From Xenopus tropicalis (taxonomy: Eukaryota; Chordata; Amphibia; Anura; Pipidae), in the NCBI RefSeq assembly GCF_000004195.4, contig NC_030684.2, forward strand, positions 66,936,392 through 67,000,391: DNA of 64,000 nucleotides, in the 5' to 3' direction. The notes under the pieces are model-generated. The model had not been told where the DNA came from. It did not search any database and saw only the letters and a list, made by a program, of their open reading frames with translations. Made by a program: the position numbers and the translations under genes. The stretch's first letter is position 1, and the number at the start of each line of letters is the position of its first letter. Positions 25,406 through 37,193 of this stretch are shown here, one piece after another.

Positions 25406-25949
25406 TCCTCTCCATAAAACACATTTAAGCTAACTTACCTATTGTAGGACACCATACTTCCATCAATTTATACTTTTTAGTCCTCAGGGTTCAATATATA
25501 GAAATTTGCAATTGCTCCATAAAAATACAACCCCTTCATTAGAACTAAGGGGAACATCTGTGAATACAAATAGATGGAGAACCCCTATTATGTGACCCCA
25601 GTTTGAACCTCACAGAAGTGCATTTGTGAGCATTTTAGGGTGAAAAGCACTCCCACCTGCACTTCTGCACAGTCCCCCTAGAAGTCAGTAGGATTTGATG
25701 CCAGCAGGAAATCTGCAGTCTGAGATTACTTTAGGTCAGTCTGTGTATAGCCCATCTTTAGCCTCCATCTATGACTATACCCCCATTATAAATACTTAAA
25801 CAAATGATAGTTTATATCATATGAAGTGGCCTATTAATGAATCTTACCAAAATGGAATAAATATCAGTAAATATTGCCCTTTTACATCCTTTCCCTTGAG
25901 CCACCATTTAGTGATGGGCTGTGTGCTCCCATCACCTGGTGGGAAATAA

Positions 25950-26110
25950 TGCAGCGAGGCCACAAAGGCCCGGGCCTAGGGCGACACAAACATAGGGGCA
26001 GGGGTGGTTGTTTGCGCATGCGCGTTTGCACGGAGGGGGGGTGTTCGCACGTTCACGTGGCAGGGGAAAGGGGGCGCCCAGTAGAAATCCGGCGCAGAAT
26101 GCAGCTTTAA
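25950..26110. other. GC- and CpG-rich island
   Basis: The island includes GCCCGGGCCTAGGGCGAC, TTGCGCATGCGCGTTTGC, GTTCGCACGTTCACGTGG and GGCGCCCAG, in sharp contrast to the AT-rich, CpG-poor surroundings. It lacks a following exon or splice signal that I can see. A young repeat insertion is more likely than a promoter, but no termini were identified. Confidence 0.45.
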
Positions 26111-27519
26111 CTGTAACAGGAAGAAGTGTGGGAGCACAAGACAGAACTATGTCAATTAATGTGGCCTAGCATGTGTGTGTGCCTTGGCTTGTTTGGCCCG
26201 GTGGAAAATACTTTAATGAAAACGGTTTATTTAGATGAAGCAGAGTTTTACATATGAGTTGTTTTATGCAATATAATTTTATAGAGACCTACATTGTTCT
26301 GGGGTATAATTTTATATTGCAGAGTATACCGTGCCTGCACTCTAGGTGGGCTCTGCACCAGCGTTGCAGGGGTGTGTAAATTGTAGGTTGTGTGGCTGCC
26401 CATACTTGTTGATTTATTCTTCTAAAGATCAAATTATTAACCAAACATGGTGCTATTAAGTGATTGTTTACAGTTTTAAATCCACTTAAGCAGCAAGAAG
26501 CTAAAATGCAGTCTGTGAGGGAGCCCAGATCATGTATTCAAAGCACTATTAACATACTTTCCCTAGTGGAAATGATTTCAGTAAATATTCAAGACACAAA
26601 CAAAGGCTTTTTCCAACACCATACAAACTCACAAGTTTTTGATTTTTATTTTTTTTTACATAAACAGAACCTTTATGACATACACCCATTTAAAGTTTGC
26701 TGTAAAATCACATTTTCACAGTTACAGTAACACAATCTAAACCTGACACAATTAAATGGACCCTTAAAGCAACACAGAAAATGAATGTTCTTCTGAACAG
26801 TTTACATGATTTTTCTATAATTAGATGTTTCCTTCTGGACTGCTAACACCGGGCTTTTGGCTCAGCGGCTCTCATATGTAGGTGTGGTTCTTGCAACCCT
26901 TGGGATAACTATCTATGCGTGCAGCATCTGGAATAGCTGCCATTCGGCACAGTGCACTTTGTATCTCCTTTGGGTTTGAATGCTGTGCTGATAGCAGGAG
27001 GGAAACAGCTGCTCCCCTCAGGCTTTCCTTTTTCCACGTTTATGGAATTAATGCAATACACAGAGGACACCTGCATTTTTCCCAAATAAAGCAGAGAACT
27101 CAGCCAAAGCCATTTTCCCAAATGCCGCAGAGCATTCCACAGAAGGCAGTTTTTTCCAGGATAGGGAATAATTAAAGAGGTAAATGAACTGAGACCACAT
27201 CTGGGTCCTGGCACTTTAAGGACTTGAATTACAATTTTTCCACAAAAGTTCACATGTGATGAGTCAGTCAATCACCGCTGTGTCACATGCCCCACAGTTC
27301 CTAATTAAGGACATGCAAATTAGGCTCCAAGTATACAAAATGGAGGAATGTGCACATAAACCTGCATGTAGAGAGGGAATCACCATGCATACATTTGTAG
27401 CACAAAGAATACATACATAACTGCTGCATTATGAGCATTGAGACTGCACTGGCTCTTTTTAATGTATTTGTTATTATTTCTACACCTTATTAATAAATAA
27501 TAGACAGAGAGAAAATGTA
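26111..27519. other. Intergenic, no gene seen
   Basis: Two overlapping short frames on opposite strands (about 26909-27271) have no recognisable domain. No other structure is visible. Confidence 0.45.
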
Positions 27520-27900
27520 TTTTTTGTGCTGGATGCAAGGTTATGGCTGGGGTCCTGTGCAGTGCATATTTTATATACTTTGTTGTGCCTTTTAATACTA
27601 TGTAAAGACATAGTATTAGCCTGAGAATTCTAAACTGTATGTTTAATACAGGGTTGTGGCTGTGGCCCTGCATGCTGTACAATATATAAATGAAGGGTAT
27701 ACAAAGGAAATGTTCTGTGAATGCCACACCTCCTCTGATGAAGTACCCAGTGGTGCGAAACGCGTAAGTAGGGTGGAGAATGGGGACCAGGTGGCACTGG
27801 TATGCATCTGTTTGTCATTTGGTATAGTATGGCTTATTTTTTATTTTATTTTTTTAAATAATTAGAACCAATAAATGTTTGCATGTTTCACTGTTAAACT
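27520..27900 (+). mobile_element. Probable retroelement fragment carrying a hammerhead-like motif
   Basis: Two diverged direct copies of a segment sit at about 27538-27576 and 27650-27688 (GGTTATGGCTGGGGTCCTG and GGTTGTGGCTGTGGCCCTG). The hammerhead-like motif follows, then an AT-rich tail with AATAAA near 27870. A small hairpin, AATACTATGT and ACATAGTATT, lies at about 27595-27619. The repeated, ribozyme-bearing arrangement is reminiscent of Penelope-like element ends. The assignment is inference. Confidence 0.35.
27729..27772 (+). ncRNA. Hammerhead-ribozyme-like motif 1
   Basis: The core CTGATGA is at 27735-27741. Stem II is GTACC (27743-27747) with GGTGC (27752-27756) around a 4-nt loop. 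GAA follows at 27757-27759. Stem III is the palindrome ACGCGT (27760-27765), with cleavage-site residue A at 27766. Stem I pairs 27729-27734 with 27767-27772, with one C-U mismatch. A42 (27742) is an extra unpaired base between the core and stem II, so catalytic activity is uncertain. A self-complementary stem III is what dimeric hammerheads of retroelements use. Confidence 0.5.
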
Positions 27901-30048
27901 TGTTGTTTATCTATATATTCTATACCTTATTATTGTATATATATTCTACACCTTATCACTGTATATGGCATAGTGCGCTGACACTGCAGGAGCCTCTACA
28001 GCTGCTGTTATTAAGACCAGATACAGTATAATCACATATTGGTTTAGCTTTCAAGATCTCAGCTTATGTGAATGGAAGACCTTTTCCATCTAAAAGGGGT
28101 CTAGCATAGAGCTTTGGTGCCTTCCTTTATAGAGTAAATTGGAAACTGGGGATAATAAATCATTTGGATGAGCCAATATTTTCTGTGGGTATGGATTTGT
28201 GGTGAAAAAACTTCAACAATCTGCTCTAGAATTTAGCTATGTATTTAGTTTTACTGGGGAAAAAATTTATGCGGGAAAAAAATGCTCATGGACTTCAATG
28301 CATTTGGAATAAGAAAATTATGAAGGACAAATGCTTCAATGCATTTGGTGAAATTTTGGTGAAATGTTATTATGCTAATTTTTTCATGGTTTTGTGAAAT
28401 ATTTGGCAAACCAAGACAGTTTTTACTGTATATCAAGACATCACAATTTATTACTTGCAAAAACAGAATGCTTAAAGCCCATTGCCTACAGTAGCATTAC
28501 TGGCATGTCTGGGGTTAAATCAATGCACATACAGTAAGTGGTCCGTCACAGTGACCTTGGACAGAAGTACGAGAATACTAATGGGTACACAAGCCTGCCC
28601 CTTAGTGCTCTTTGAATTCAATTCATTCAAAGAGCACTCCTGTACAGGGCTGGGGCCACACTCTGCACCTCAGCAATTTCCATGTCTGAGTGACACACAA
28701 GTTAGGGGATGGGTAGGATGAGAGTGGGGAGGGACAACTAAATGCCTCCCATTCGCCCACTCCCTCTTGAATTCAGTGCTGCTGAATGCAGACAAGATTA
28801 TATTTATTGGGAGGGTCTCTAGGCTCTGTCTTGGAGTGCAGAGAACTTTGGCAATATTCCTACATGCAGGGCAGCTCGCATAGAGCAAAATACATGGTAA
28901 ACTGTGCCTGTTTTTTCCATTATGCATCCTAACCTGTACATAATAAATAAATTACATCTATTGCCTATTGCTTGTGGACAAAGGCCTTCATGGAAAGCCC
29001 TTTCAGCATTCTTAGAACCCCCTTTAGATAGAGGTGACAGAGACTTAACATGACCTGAAAAAGTCTATAACTGGACAATATAGATAAAAGAGACGTAGGT
29101 TGCTGTATTTTCAGACAGCTAGCCTACTCTCTATGCAAGCCTACACCTTTTAAAGCAAGGAAAATAAAGGAATTAATAAGAATAAGTGGACTTTTTTATA
29201 TACTTTTTCCATATTTTAAATATTGAATGAAACTTAAAAGCCAGTAGAGTCCATTGTGAGCCGATATTTTATTATTAACGTTTTACTGTCATGCTTTCTA
29301 TTTATCACCCCTGCTATTCAGACCACTGCCTGATTGATATGATCAGTGGGTCCCTAGCATCCACATGTTATGTTAAAAGTGGAAAGATGAAGAACAAAGA
29401 GTTGCAAATATTGGCAAATGGATTTGCAACTCTCTGAGACCTATTCACTCATGTCATGATCTGTTTATGACACATTTACAAATATGGGTGGAAAAGAGAA
29501 GTGCAGAAGCAGGGCAGACAAGGACAGAGAACGAGTTCTGCAGAAAAAGATTTAAAAAAAGATTTAAGCATAAGCTGCAAATATTCAGTAATGATGGAGA
29601 GCCTATGAAGCAGGCATATACCATATAAAATCCCGTTATTAAAGGATTTAAAATCCAAAGTGCCTGCAACATTCTAAAGTGGACACAAAGCACATCAGCA
29701 GGAGCCGTACCTTTTACTGAAGCTGCTTCCAGATATGGTCTTGCTAATACTCTGCCTATTGCTAAATAGAGTCCTTTAACCACATCCCAAGGACATCAGG
29801 CCATGTTCATTTGGTGACCAGGCCATGCTCTGTGCTGGCTTTGTGTAAGATTATCACAGGAGGGTTGGGGAAGGTGATAAGGAATAGTGGCTACATCTTA
29901 AGAAATGTAACATTTTATGCAAGGGAGGATGAAGCAAAAGTAAAGTAAAAATACATTAGTCTCTTATATTCTTTTTGGGCAATTGACAGTAAAAACCCCA
30001 AGCAAATATTGTGCCCATTCAGTCATCATATTAGTCAACTACAACTTC
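27901..30048. other. AT-rich intergenic, no gene seen
   Basis: No exon or element boundary. The stretch 28205-28410 has repeated GCATTTGGTGAAATTTTGG-type text that may be an old palindromic MITE, but I cannot define its ends. Confidence 0.4.
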
Positions 30049-30669
30049 TTAAAGGAGCAGTTCAGTTTAAAAATTAAACAGGGTAAATATATATAGGCTG
30101 TGCAAAATCGTCTCGAAAATGATTAGTAATGTAATCTACTGTTAGTTAGTCAGGGACTTAAGGGGGGGCACATGGGACATAACTATGCAGTTAGTTTGCT
30201 CTTGATTCTAAGTACGATTTTCAGATTCAAAAGCAAACCATTATGTCCCGTATGTATGTATAACTTTATTTATAAAGTGCCGCAAGGGTACGCAGTGCTG
30301 TACAATCAAACAAATCAAACAAAATACAAAATTACACATAGGGAGGACAAGTGTTATAATAAATAAATACAATAAGTATATATAAATGCACAGGGAATAA
30401 GTGCCATGTGGTATGAGACACAGTAGGAAGGAGGTCCCTGCCCCATAGAGCTTACAATATGTCCGCCCTTCAAAGTCACTGATTGGTTACTGACAGGTTA
30501 GAGAGTTGCAAAGGAGGAAGTTATGTTCTGGCTATTACGTTAGGCATCTGGTCACTCCTGTCTTTATAAATGACATTTTTGGCTAACTAACTATATAGAA
30601 AACATTTTTTATTTTGCACAGCCTATCTGTTTACCCAGTTTCATTTTTTTTACTGAACAATTCCTTTAA
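30049..30669. mobile_element. T2-like TTAA MITE with an internal insertion
   Basis: The left end TTAAAGGAGCAGTTCAGTTT, then GGCTGTGCAAAAT, is mirrored at the right by ATTTTGCACAGCC and then GAACAATTCCTTTAA. TTAA borders both ends (30049-30052 and 30666-30669). The arms are inverted over roughly 60 bp. A different repeat is inserted at about 30251-30457. Confidence 0.75.
30251..30457 (+). mobile_element. Unclassified repeat inserted in the MITE
   Basis: The sequence ATTTATAAAGTGCCGCAAGG to CCCCATAGAGCTTACAA is a type seen widely in vertebrate genomes. It is bordered by TATGTCCCG on the left and TATGTCCGC on the right, an imperfect 9-bp duplication. I do not know its superfamily with confidence. 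Confidence 0.45.
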
Positions 30670-32858
30670 CCGACCATTTCCAACAGCACAATTAACGTTC
30701 ATCAAACCTTTTTCAGATATGATTTGCATTAGGTGATACACCCATCTGATAATTTCCTGGAGCAAATGGCACTGTAGGAAGCAGACATGGGTATAGGCTG
30801 TCTATCAGCATTCAGTTGCAGTTATGTAGTATGCATCTTTGATAGAAGCAGTACAGCATTGCAAAGGCATAGAGATTAGCTAATTGGATCCTGCCGGTGG
30901 TACAACCATGTATGTTTGTGAACTAGAAACAGAAAGGTTTCCCATATGTCAATGGAATTAAAATATCAGATTGCTAAGGTCACAACAGGTTACCTTTCTA
31001 ATGCAGACATTTAACATGAACAAAAATCAAACTAGTAACTGACATTTGAAGCTTATAATATCTGTTAAAAAGAATAAAATGTGAAGGGTCATTCTTGTGC
31101 TAATATAATAAAGATAACACAGTTTGCTTAATTAGTTTTCAGTGCAGTAAGATTATATTGCTTGCTCCTGTACGGACAGGGTAACAATGGACTTTCATAT
31201 ACGCTGCCTTGGGACACTGCATAAATAGTCTATAACTTTATATTTGTCTCTCTACATCTAATGTATAAATTATTCATAGAAACATAGCAGGGAACTGCTG
31301 ATCCAACAATCTTCATTCTTAACAGAAAACTGAAGTACTGTATGCAGCAATTTTAAATAAAATAAAAAAGATGGGAAAAATGACATATTGCCTCAGTTCT
31401 GGATGCAAATGCTTTAACCATTGTTATGGGAAGAATAAAAATGGCAGAATTCTACACTGAATAGGACTTCTTCCACCAATACTTGAAACAAGAATTGGCT
31501 GGCCTACTTTTTCTTTTTCATTTCTTTCCTACTCCTTGAACGACTTTTATATTAAGTTGTTGCACAAAGAATAACCTTCCTTATTGGACCTCGATAAAAT
31601 GGCTGGTAATGTTGGACATACCAGTTATAGGAGTTGTATTAGTAAAGTTCAAGATATTTTAGACTTTGAGTTGTGGGGAATTTTTCGAGATTTGGAAGAC
31701 TCATTTGAATTGATAGGCAGAATAAGATTTCACTGTGTTTAAGTTGTTTTTTCATGTTTTTACCCAATTGAGTTTTCAAGTTTCATGGTTTTTAATAAAT
31801 AAGCACACATTCTTGCAAGTTTTCACTTTTTTTATGGAAAAAAATCGAAAATCTAAATTTCATCTTTGATAAATATGTTTCCAAGTCCATAGGACTTCCT
31901 ATACCTGGAATATGGTGGCAAAATCCCTTCCTTTAAACAGAACCACCATCCAGGAGCTATGGAACAATTCTTCCTTAGGTAGATCCTCGGACTTGGGTAC
32001 TCTGTATGGTGCAGGCTCCCACATACTGTCTCATGATGCTGCTCCTACCATTCCAGTTGGGCCCTCTTTGTGCTGCAGTTGCAAGTCCCAATATCTTGGC
32101 TGCTTGAATAGGTTATCCAACTCAAACTTCCTTTTAACTTGTCAAGAATTATATATGAAAATTTGAAAGCCTACCAGTCAAGGTCCTGCAATGATTGCTT
32201 TGCATAGATATAATGCAAAGCAATCATTACAAGAATTCTTATCATTGGAAATATTACCTGGGATCATCATCTAACCCAAAAACTGATGCAAACATACTCA
32301 GGTTGCTTTTCTGAGCTTTTTTGCAATTTACATTGTTTCTATGATTGTTGGTTTTTGAGATATTTGCATTTTGAGAGTGCTAATAGCAGGCTTTTAGCCC
32401 AACTGAAAGTTAGCAATGTGAGGGCTAACTGAATCTAGAAAGTGCATTGAAAATGCATAGAAAGAGTTACTGACACTCTGGGCATTCAAAAAGCTGTTGA
32501 GCTAAATCTCCCCGTAATGCCATCCCACTGGCTAGAATGTAAATCACTGGTGGGAATGGCATACACGGTGCCACAATTTGCCACGACTAATCTCCCTGTG
32601 TGTCACGGCCCTTAAGCTTTTAAAGAATTCAATTTATTTATTGAAGCCATCATTGTTTTAAAGCTGTATAAGATACATGATGTTTTTTAGACAAAACATG
32701 CAGGAAATGTGTTTCTTTAAATGTTAAACCTGAGCAGTAGCATGAATTTTTTTCAGTGCACCTATGATTCAAAAGCAACCTCACTATATTTCTATTTATT
32801 GTAAGAAAAAGTGCATAGGCCACTGCTAACAAAACAGATGTGGTTATTTAGTATAGTA
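30670..32858. other. AT-rich intergenic, no gene seen
   Basis: No gene is recognisable. The only structured element is the short perfect hairpin at 32190-32228. Confidence 0.5.
32190..32228. repeat. Perfect 16-bp-stem hairpin
   Basis: AATGATTGCTTTGCAT pairs perfectly with ATGCAAAGCAATCATT across a 7-nt loop. No U-tract, gene end or repeat boundary explains it. Confidence 0.85.
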
Positions 32859-33453
32859 CAGGTATGGGATACCTTTATCTGGAAACCTGTTATCCAGAAA
32901 TCTCAGAAGGCCATCTGCAATTTTAAGCAAATAATTCTAATACTAATGATTTCCTTTTCTCTGTAATAATAAAACAGTACTGGTATGGGATCTCTTATCC
33001 GGAAAACCATTATCCAGAAAGTTCCGAACTACGGAATGGCCGTCTCCCATAGACTCCATAATAAGCAAATAATTCTTATTTTTAAAAATGATTTCCTTTT
33101 TCTCTGTAATAATAAAACAGTACATTGTACTTGATCCCAACTAAGATATAATTAATCCATATTGGAGGCAAAACAATCCTATTGGGTTTTATCAATATTT
33201 AAATGAATTTCAGCAGACTTAAGTTATGGAGATCCAAATTACGGAAAGATCCCTTATCCGGAAAACCCCAGGTCCCAATCATTCTGGGTAACAGGTCCCA
33301 CAAATGTACCTTGTACTTGATCCTAACTAAGCTGCAGGAATCCATAATGGTGGCAAAACAATCCTATTGGGTTTATTTAATGTTTAAATGATTTTTAGCA
33401 GGTATGGTGATCCAAATTATGGAGAGCTCCCTGAGCATTAGATCCCACAGCTG
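32859..33453 (+). mobile_element. TA-target MITE interrupted by a second copy
   Basis: The outer copy begins CAGGTATGGGATACC after TA (32857-32858) and ends GATCCCACAGCTG before TA (33454-33455). At its internal ACAGTA site it is split by another full copy (32980-33306); its own sequence resumes as CCTTGTACTTGATCC. Without the insert it is about 266 bp. Confidence 0.85.
32980..33306 (+). mobile_element. TA-target MITE, inner copy
   Basis: It runs from CTGGTATGGGATCTCTTATC to CAGGTCCCACAAATG and is flanked by TA on both sides (32978-32979 and 33307-33308). It contains the family blocks AGTTCCGAACTACGG, CGTCTCCCATAGACTCCATA and CCGGAAAACCCCAGGTCCC. Its position inside a sister copy fixes the target duplication as TA and makes it the younger of the two. 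Confidence 0.85.
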
Positions 33454-33974
33454 TATCTAAATGCCTGTCCCCTTTCTCAGCCTTATAAAGCAGCTTTCAT
33501 GTGGTGCAGCAACAATGCACCAGGAATTATTTTCAGATTAACAACTATGCTGATGACTGATACAGATAAATTATGATCACAATTAAATTTTTATTAAAAT
33601 GATTTCTATAAATGTAAACCATTAATTTTCCTTTGATTCACCTACAATTTGTCCACGAGTCTGGGATTCTGTGGCTAAATAAGAGCTTAAGTAGACACAA
33701 ATGTGAATGAGTATAAAGAGGGTTGTGAATTAATGACACAAAAATCGAAGGATGATTTGTCAGCCTCTAATCACTACAATCTTTACATATCACGTTTTAA
33801 ATGAAACTATTCACTCATCTCTAATGGAACACAATCCCCTCTGTTGTAGTTAATATAGCAGCGGCAGAGAGTAATCATGGGAGTATTTTATTGTCTTTAA
33901 AGCACACAGAAAGGCATCTCAGCAAGAAAAAGTATATTTTATTTGTAAATTGTTTCATTGTTGATGTGTACAGG

Positions 33975-34250
33975 CAGGGCTGCCTTCAGGGGGGGGGGAG
34001 GGCCCCATGAATATCAGCTTGGGAAGTGGGCCCGGTCACGTTGATTGCATAAGTTACGTATAAGTTACGTATACAATTTACATAATTTATGTTTTTACGC
34101 CCCACAAATCCAGGCCTGATTAAAACTAAAAAAATATTTGTTGAATTATTTGCTATGTAAACAGTGTAATTTTAGAAAAGAAAAAAAGTACACTGAAGTA
34201 CATAAAAATCTTAACAGTATCCCTTTAAATTTTCACCAAGGGCAGCCATG
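33975..34250. mobile_element. Possible non-autonomous hAT element
   Basis: CAGGGCTGCCTTCAGG at the left and AAGGGCAGCCATG at the right are imperfect inverts of a hAT-type end. The flanking 8-mers (TGTACAGG and TGTTGGGC) agree at only 5 of 8 positions, so the boundary is not secure. The interior has GGGCCC blocks and an AT-rich middle. Confidence 0.35.
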
Positions 34251-34294
34251 TGTTGGGCCAAAGATAAAAAGAGGTAGAACCTGAACGTGAATAT

Positions 34295-34309
34295 CCCCCC
34301 CCCCCCCCC
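34295..34309. repeat. Poly-C tract, 15 bp
   Basis: An uninterrupted run of 15 C. The true length may differ because such runs are error-prone in sequencing. Confidence 0.85.
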
Positions 34310-34544
34310 TGCACCTTCTGAAGGGAGTTGCTCTATATTATTACTATATGATTGGTACCTGTGTACTTACTCATATGTCCTGATAAAACCATGTTGTATA
34401 GGTAGAACTAAAAGAACTGTAAGACTGAGAATCTGAGCATATACATAATGTCAAGATAAAATAACCAAAATAAATCAGCAATTCTAGACACTATAAAGAG
34501 ATTCATAACAGCGATCCTAAGGGTACAATGTTTGTAGCCCTACA

Positions 34545-34937
34545 ACAAAGACCCTCCAGTGCCCTGGCCCGCTCCCAAATTCATCTACCATCCTCACCTG
34601 TCCCTTTCTGCACTACACATTGCACTTTATATTCGATATAAACTATATATAGTTTTGAAGGATTTTAACTCTTTGTGTTTTAGCTTGGTTGCTGATTGAG
34701 CTAAGGGGGTAGTACTCTTAAGGTATCATCATTGATACCATATTGTTTTTGTTGACACATACCCCACTCATTTAATGTAATTTTATTGGTATTTATTTTG
34801 ATTATTGAAACTTAGCAGTAGCTGCTGCATTTCCTACCCTAGGCTTATACTCAAGTCAATACGTTTTTCCAGTTTTCTTAGGTAAAATTAGGTACCTCGG
34901 CTTATATTTGGATTGGCTTATACTCGAGTATATACGG
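34545..34937 (-). mobile_element. TA-target element, CCGTATATACTCGAG family, truncated
   Basis: The right end ACTCGAGTATATACGG, bordered by TA (34938-34939), is the reverse of the start of the 20286 copy. Shared blocks in reverse include CTTATACTCAAGTCAATA, TTTTCTTAGGTAAAATTAGG and AGACCCTCCAGTGCCCTGG. The far terminus is not recognisable. Confidence 0.7.
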
Positions 34938-34939
34938 TA

Positions 34940-35485
34940 TTTGTATATGTAGATTTTAAGTTCCTTTTAATTCTCTGCATTTTTAATCTTCCATATATTA
35001 TTGAAAATGGTGGTGTTTGCTATCATTGCTGCACTTTTTTTAGGTGCACCTGTTACTTTTAGAATAAGATTTTAGTGGGGTTACCATGGTGATGACCCTC
35101 ATGATGCTCATGTACCTTCTGTCTGCATTAGAGAAAGAAATATCCATTTGGACTGTCACCATGGTTTCTCTTTTCCCTTTCCACATGTATATTAGCGTGT
35201 AGGTGGGAGGAGGGACGTAAGGACATATCTCACATTGTCAGGATATTAGAATCACCTTGCAGAGCTAATTGATTATGTAAAGGATATTCACAGATGCAAC
35301 CAATTACAAGAAGGGGCCGCTGTTGGGGTCACTATATGGGGATTTGAGGGTAATGTGAGGGTGTTAATGATATTCCTTCTAAAGAACTGTAAAATTGCAA
35401 AATGTTTTCTGTAATGCTGTGAATATAAGTGGTTGAATGGACACTGGGGGTCTGCTGTATTAAATTTGTAAAAAAAAAAATGGTG
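34940..35485. other. Intergenic, no gene seen
   Basis: Nothing recognisable. Confidence 0.45.
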
Positions 35486-35780
35486 CAGGTATAGGATCCA
35501 TGATCTTGAAACCCATTACTCAGATAAATTATGGGAAGGCTGTCTCCCACAGACTCCATTTTAATTTAATAATGTCATTTTTTAAAAATGATTTAATTTT
35601 TCTGTAATAAAACAGTGCCTTGGACATGATCCCAACTAAAATAGAATGAATCCATACTGGAGGCAAAACAATCCTATCGGGTTTAATTCATGGTTAAATG
35701 ATTTTCTAGAAGATTTAAGGTATGTAAATCTAAATTACAGAAAGATCCCTTATCCGGAAAACCCCAGGTCTCATATATGA
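35486..35780 (+). mobile_element. TA-target MITE, diverged
   Basis: It starts CAGGTATAGGATCCATGATC and carries GCTGTCTCCCACAGACTCC, CTGTAATAAAACAGTGCC, CAATCCTATCGGGTTTAATT and GGAAAACCCCAGGTCTCAT. The right terminus is degraded. Confidence 0.75.
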
Positions 35781-36856
35781 TGAACTGGTTGCCTCAGTCA
35801 TAAGGTTTTGGTTTATTTTTCAATTAAACAGACAGGTGCGTGCACACTATAGACATTCCTTTTATGTTTGCCATACTGCTCATTTGCAGATTGTGCTGTA
35901 TCCTGGTTGCTCAGGTATGTAAGAATTGTTGATGATAAAAGCTCCCATGGATCAAGATTTTTTGCTATCAACTTCTATCACATCTTCTTGCAGAAACATT
36001 TGGGTACTTGAAAGTCATAAGATTAGTATGAGTTTTAATGAAAATATTTGTATCAGTCTACTTACTCTCAAGTTCTTAAGGGTTCGGGAAAATGTCTGAA
36101 TTGTGCCACCACAGAAGCCAATGGGAACCTCATTTATAAACATTTTTCTCTGGTGTTTTCACACTTGACAAACTTGACGTGGAAATGAATGCACTACTTA
36201 CAAAACACAAGAAACTAAATGAGGAAATCCCTCTAGAGAGATCTGAATGTTTTTCGTTTTATACTAAATGTGCACTTGAAAGCACAATAATGAATATGTC
36301 TTTAAAATATAATATGGATAAAAAGAAAAATGGATACTATACCCACATTTCATTTTAATGGAACTTAAAACAAAATAAGATGGATGGCAAGAGGGTCCCA
36401 TCTTTAGGGTTATTGTGCATATAAGCCTGAATATATGCAGTATATACAATATTTCTGCATTGCATTGCAACAGAACAGCAACTTCTATTTTAGCAATCCT
36501 CTCCATTAAATACAGATTGTCAGACAGACTCAGCCCAAGGCAGAATGTAGGATTAATAGTGCTGTATTGTAAAACAACAACCAAGGAAAGGGACCTGGGA
36601 GTCATTATTTCAAATGAATTAGGTAGGCACGCAATGCAGCAGAGCAGCAGGGAAAGCCATCAAGTTAGTTGTTCTAAGCTGTATTGTTCTTTATAATGGA
36701 AACTGGAATGGTTGCTTTCAACTGAAAGTTTGCATTACTTAAATACAGTAATTTTCTGAACTGCTACTGAACTTTATGTTACAATAATTGCCATTAGATC
36801 ACTACTTTTACTTTTATTTTTTCTATTTCACTGCAACTCTGTGTAAGTGTATATAT
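35781..36856. other. Intergenic, no gene seen
   Basis: No gene or repeat boundary visible. Confidence 0.45.
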
Positions 36857-37169
36857 ATCCAGAATGCTCGGGACCTGGGGTTTTCCAGATAAGGGGGGTC
36901 TTTCCGTAATTCAGATCTCCTACCTACAGTCAGCTAAAAATATTATTTAAATAGTAATTAAACCCAATAAGATTGCTTTACCTCCAATAAGGATTAATTA
37001 TACCTTATTTGGGATCAAGTAAAAGGTACTGTTTTATTATTACAGTGAAAAAGGAAATCATTTTTAAAAATGTGAATTATTTGATTAAAATAGAGTCTAT
37101 GGGAGACGGCCTTTCCATAATTCTGAACTTTCTGGATAATGGGTTTCTGGATAAGGGGTCCGATACCTG
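36857..37169 (-). mobile_element. TA-target MITE, reverse orientation
   Basis: Reverse copy with CCAGAATGCTCGGGACCTGG at the left, AACCCAATAAGATTG and CTGTTTTATTATTACAG inside, and GGGGTCCGATACCTG at the right. The outermost left bases are missing or replaced by a TA-rich run. A (TA)n microsatellite follows directly. Confidence 0.75.
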
Positions 37170-37171
37170 TG

Positions 37172-37193
37172 TATATATATATATATATATATA
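37172..37193. repeat. (TA)n microsatellite
   Basis: About ten TA units at the end of the preceding MITE, probably expanded from its TA target site. Confidence 0.85.
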
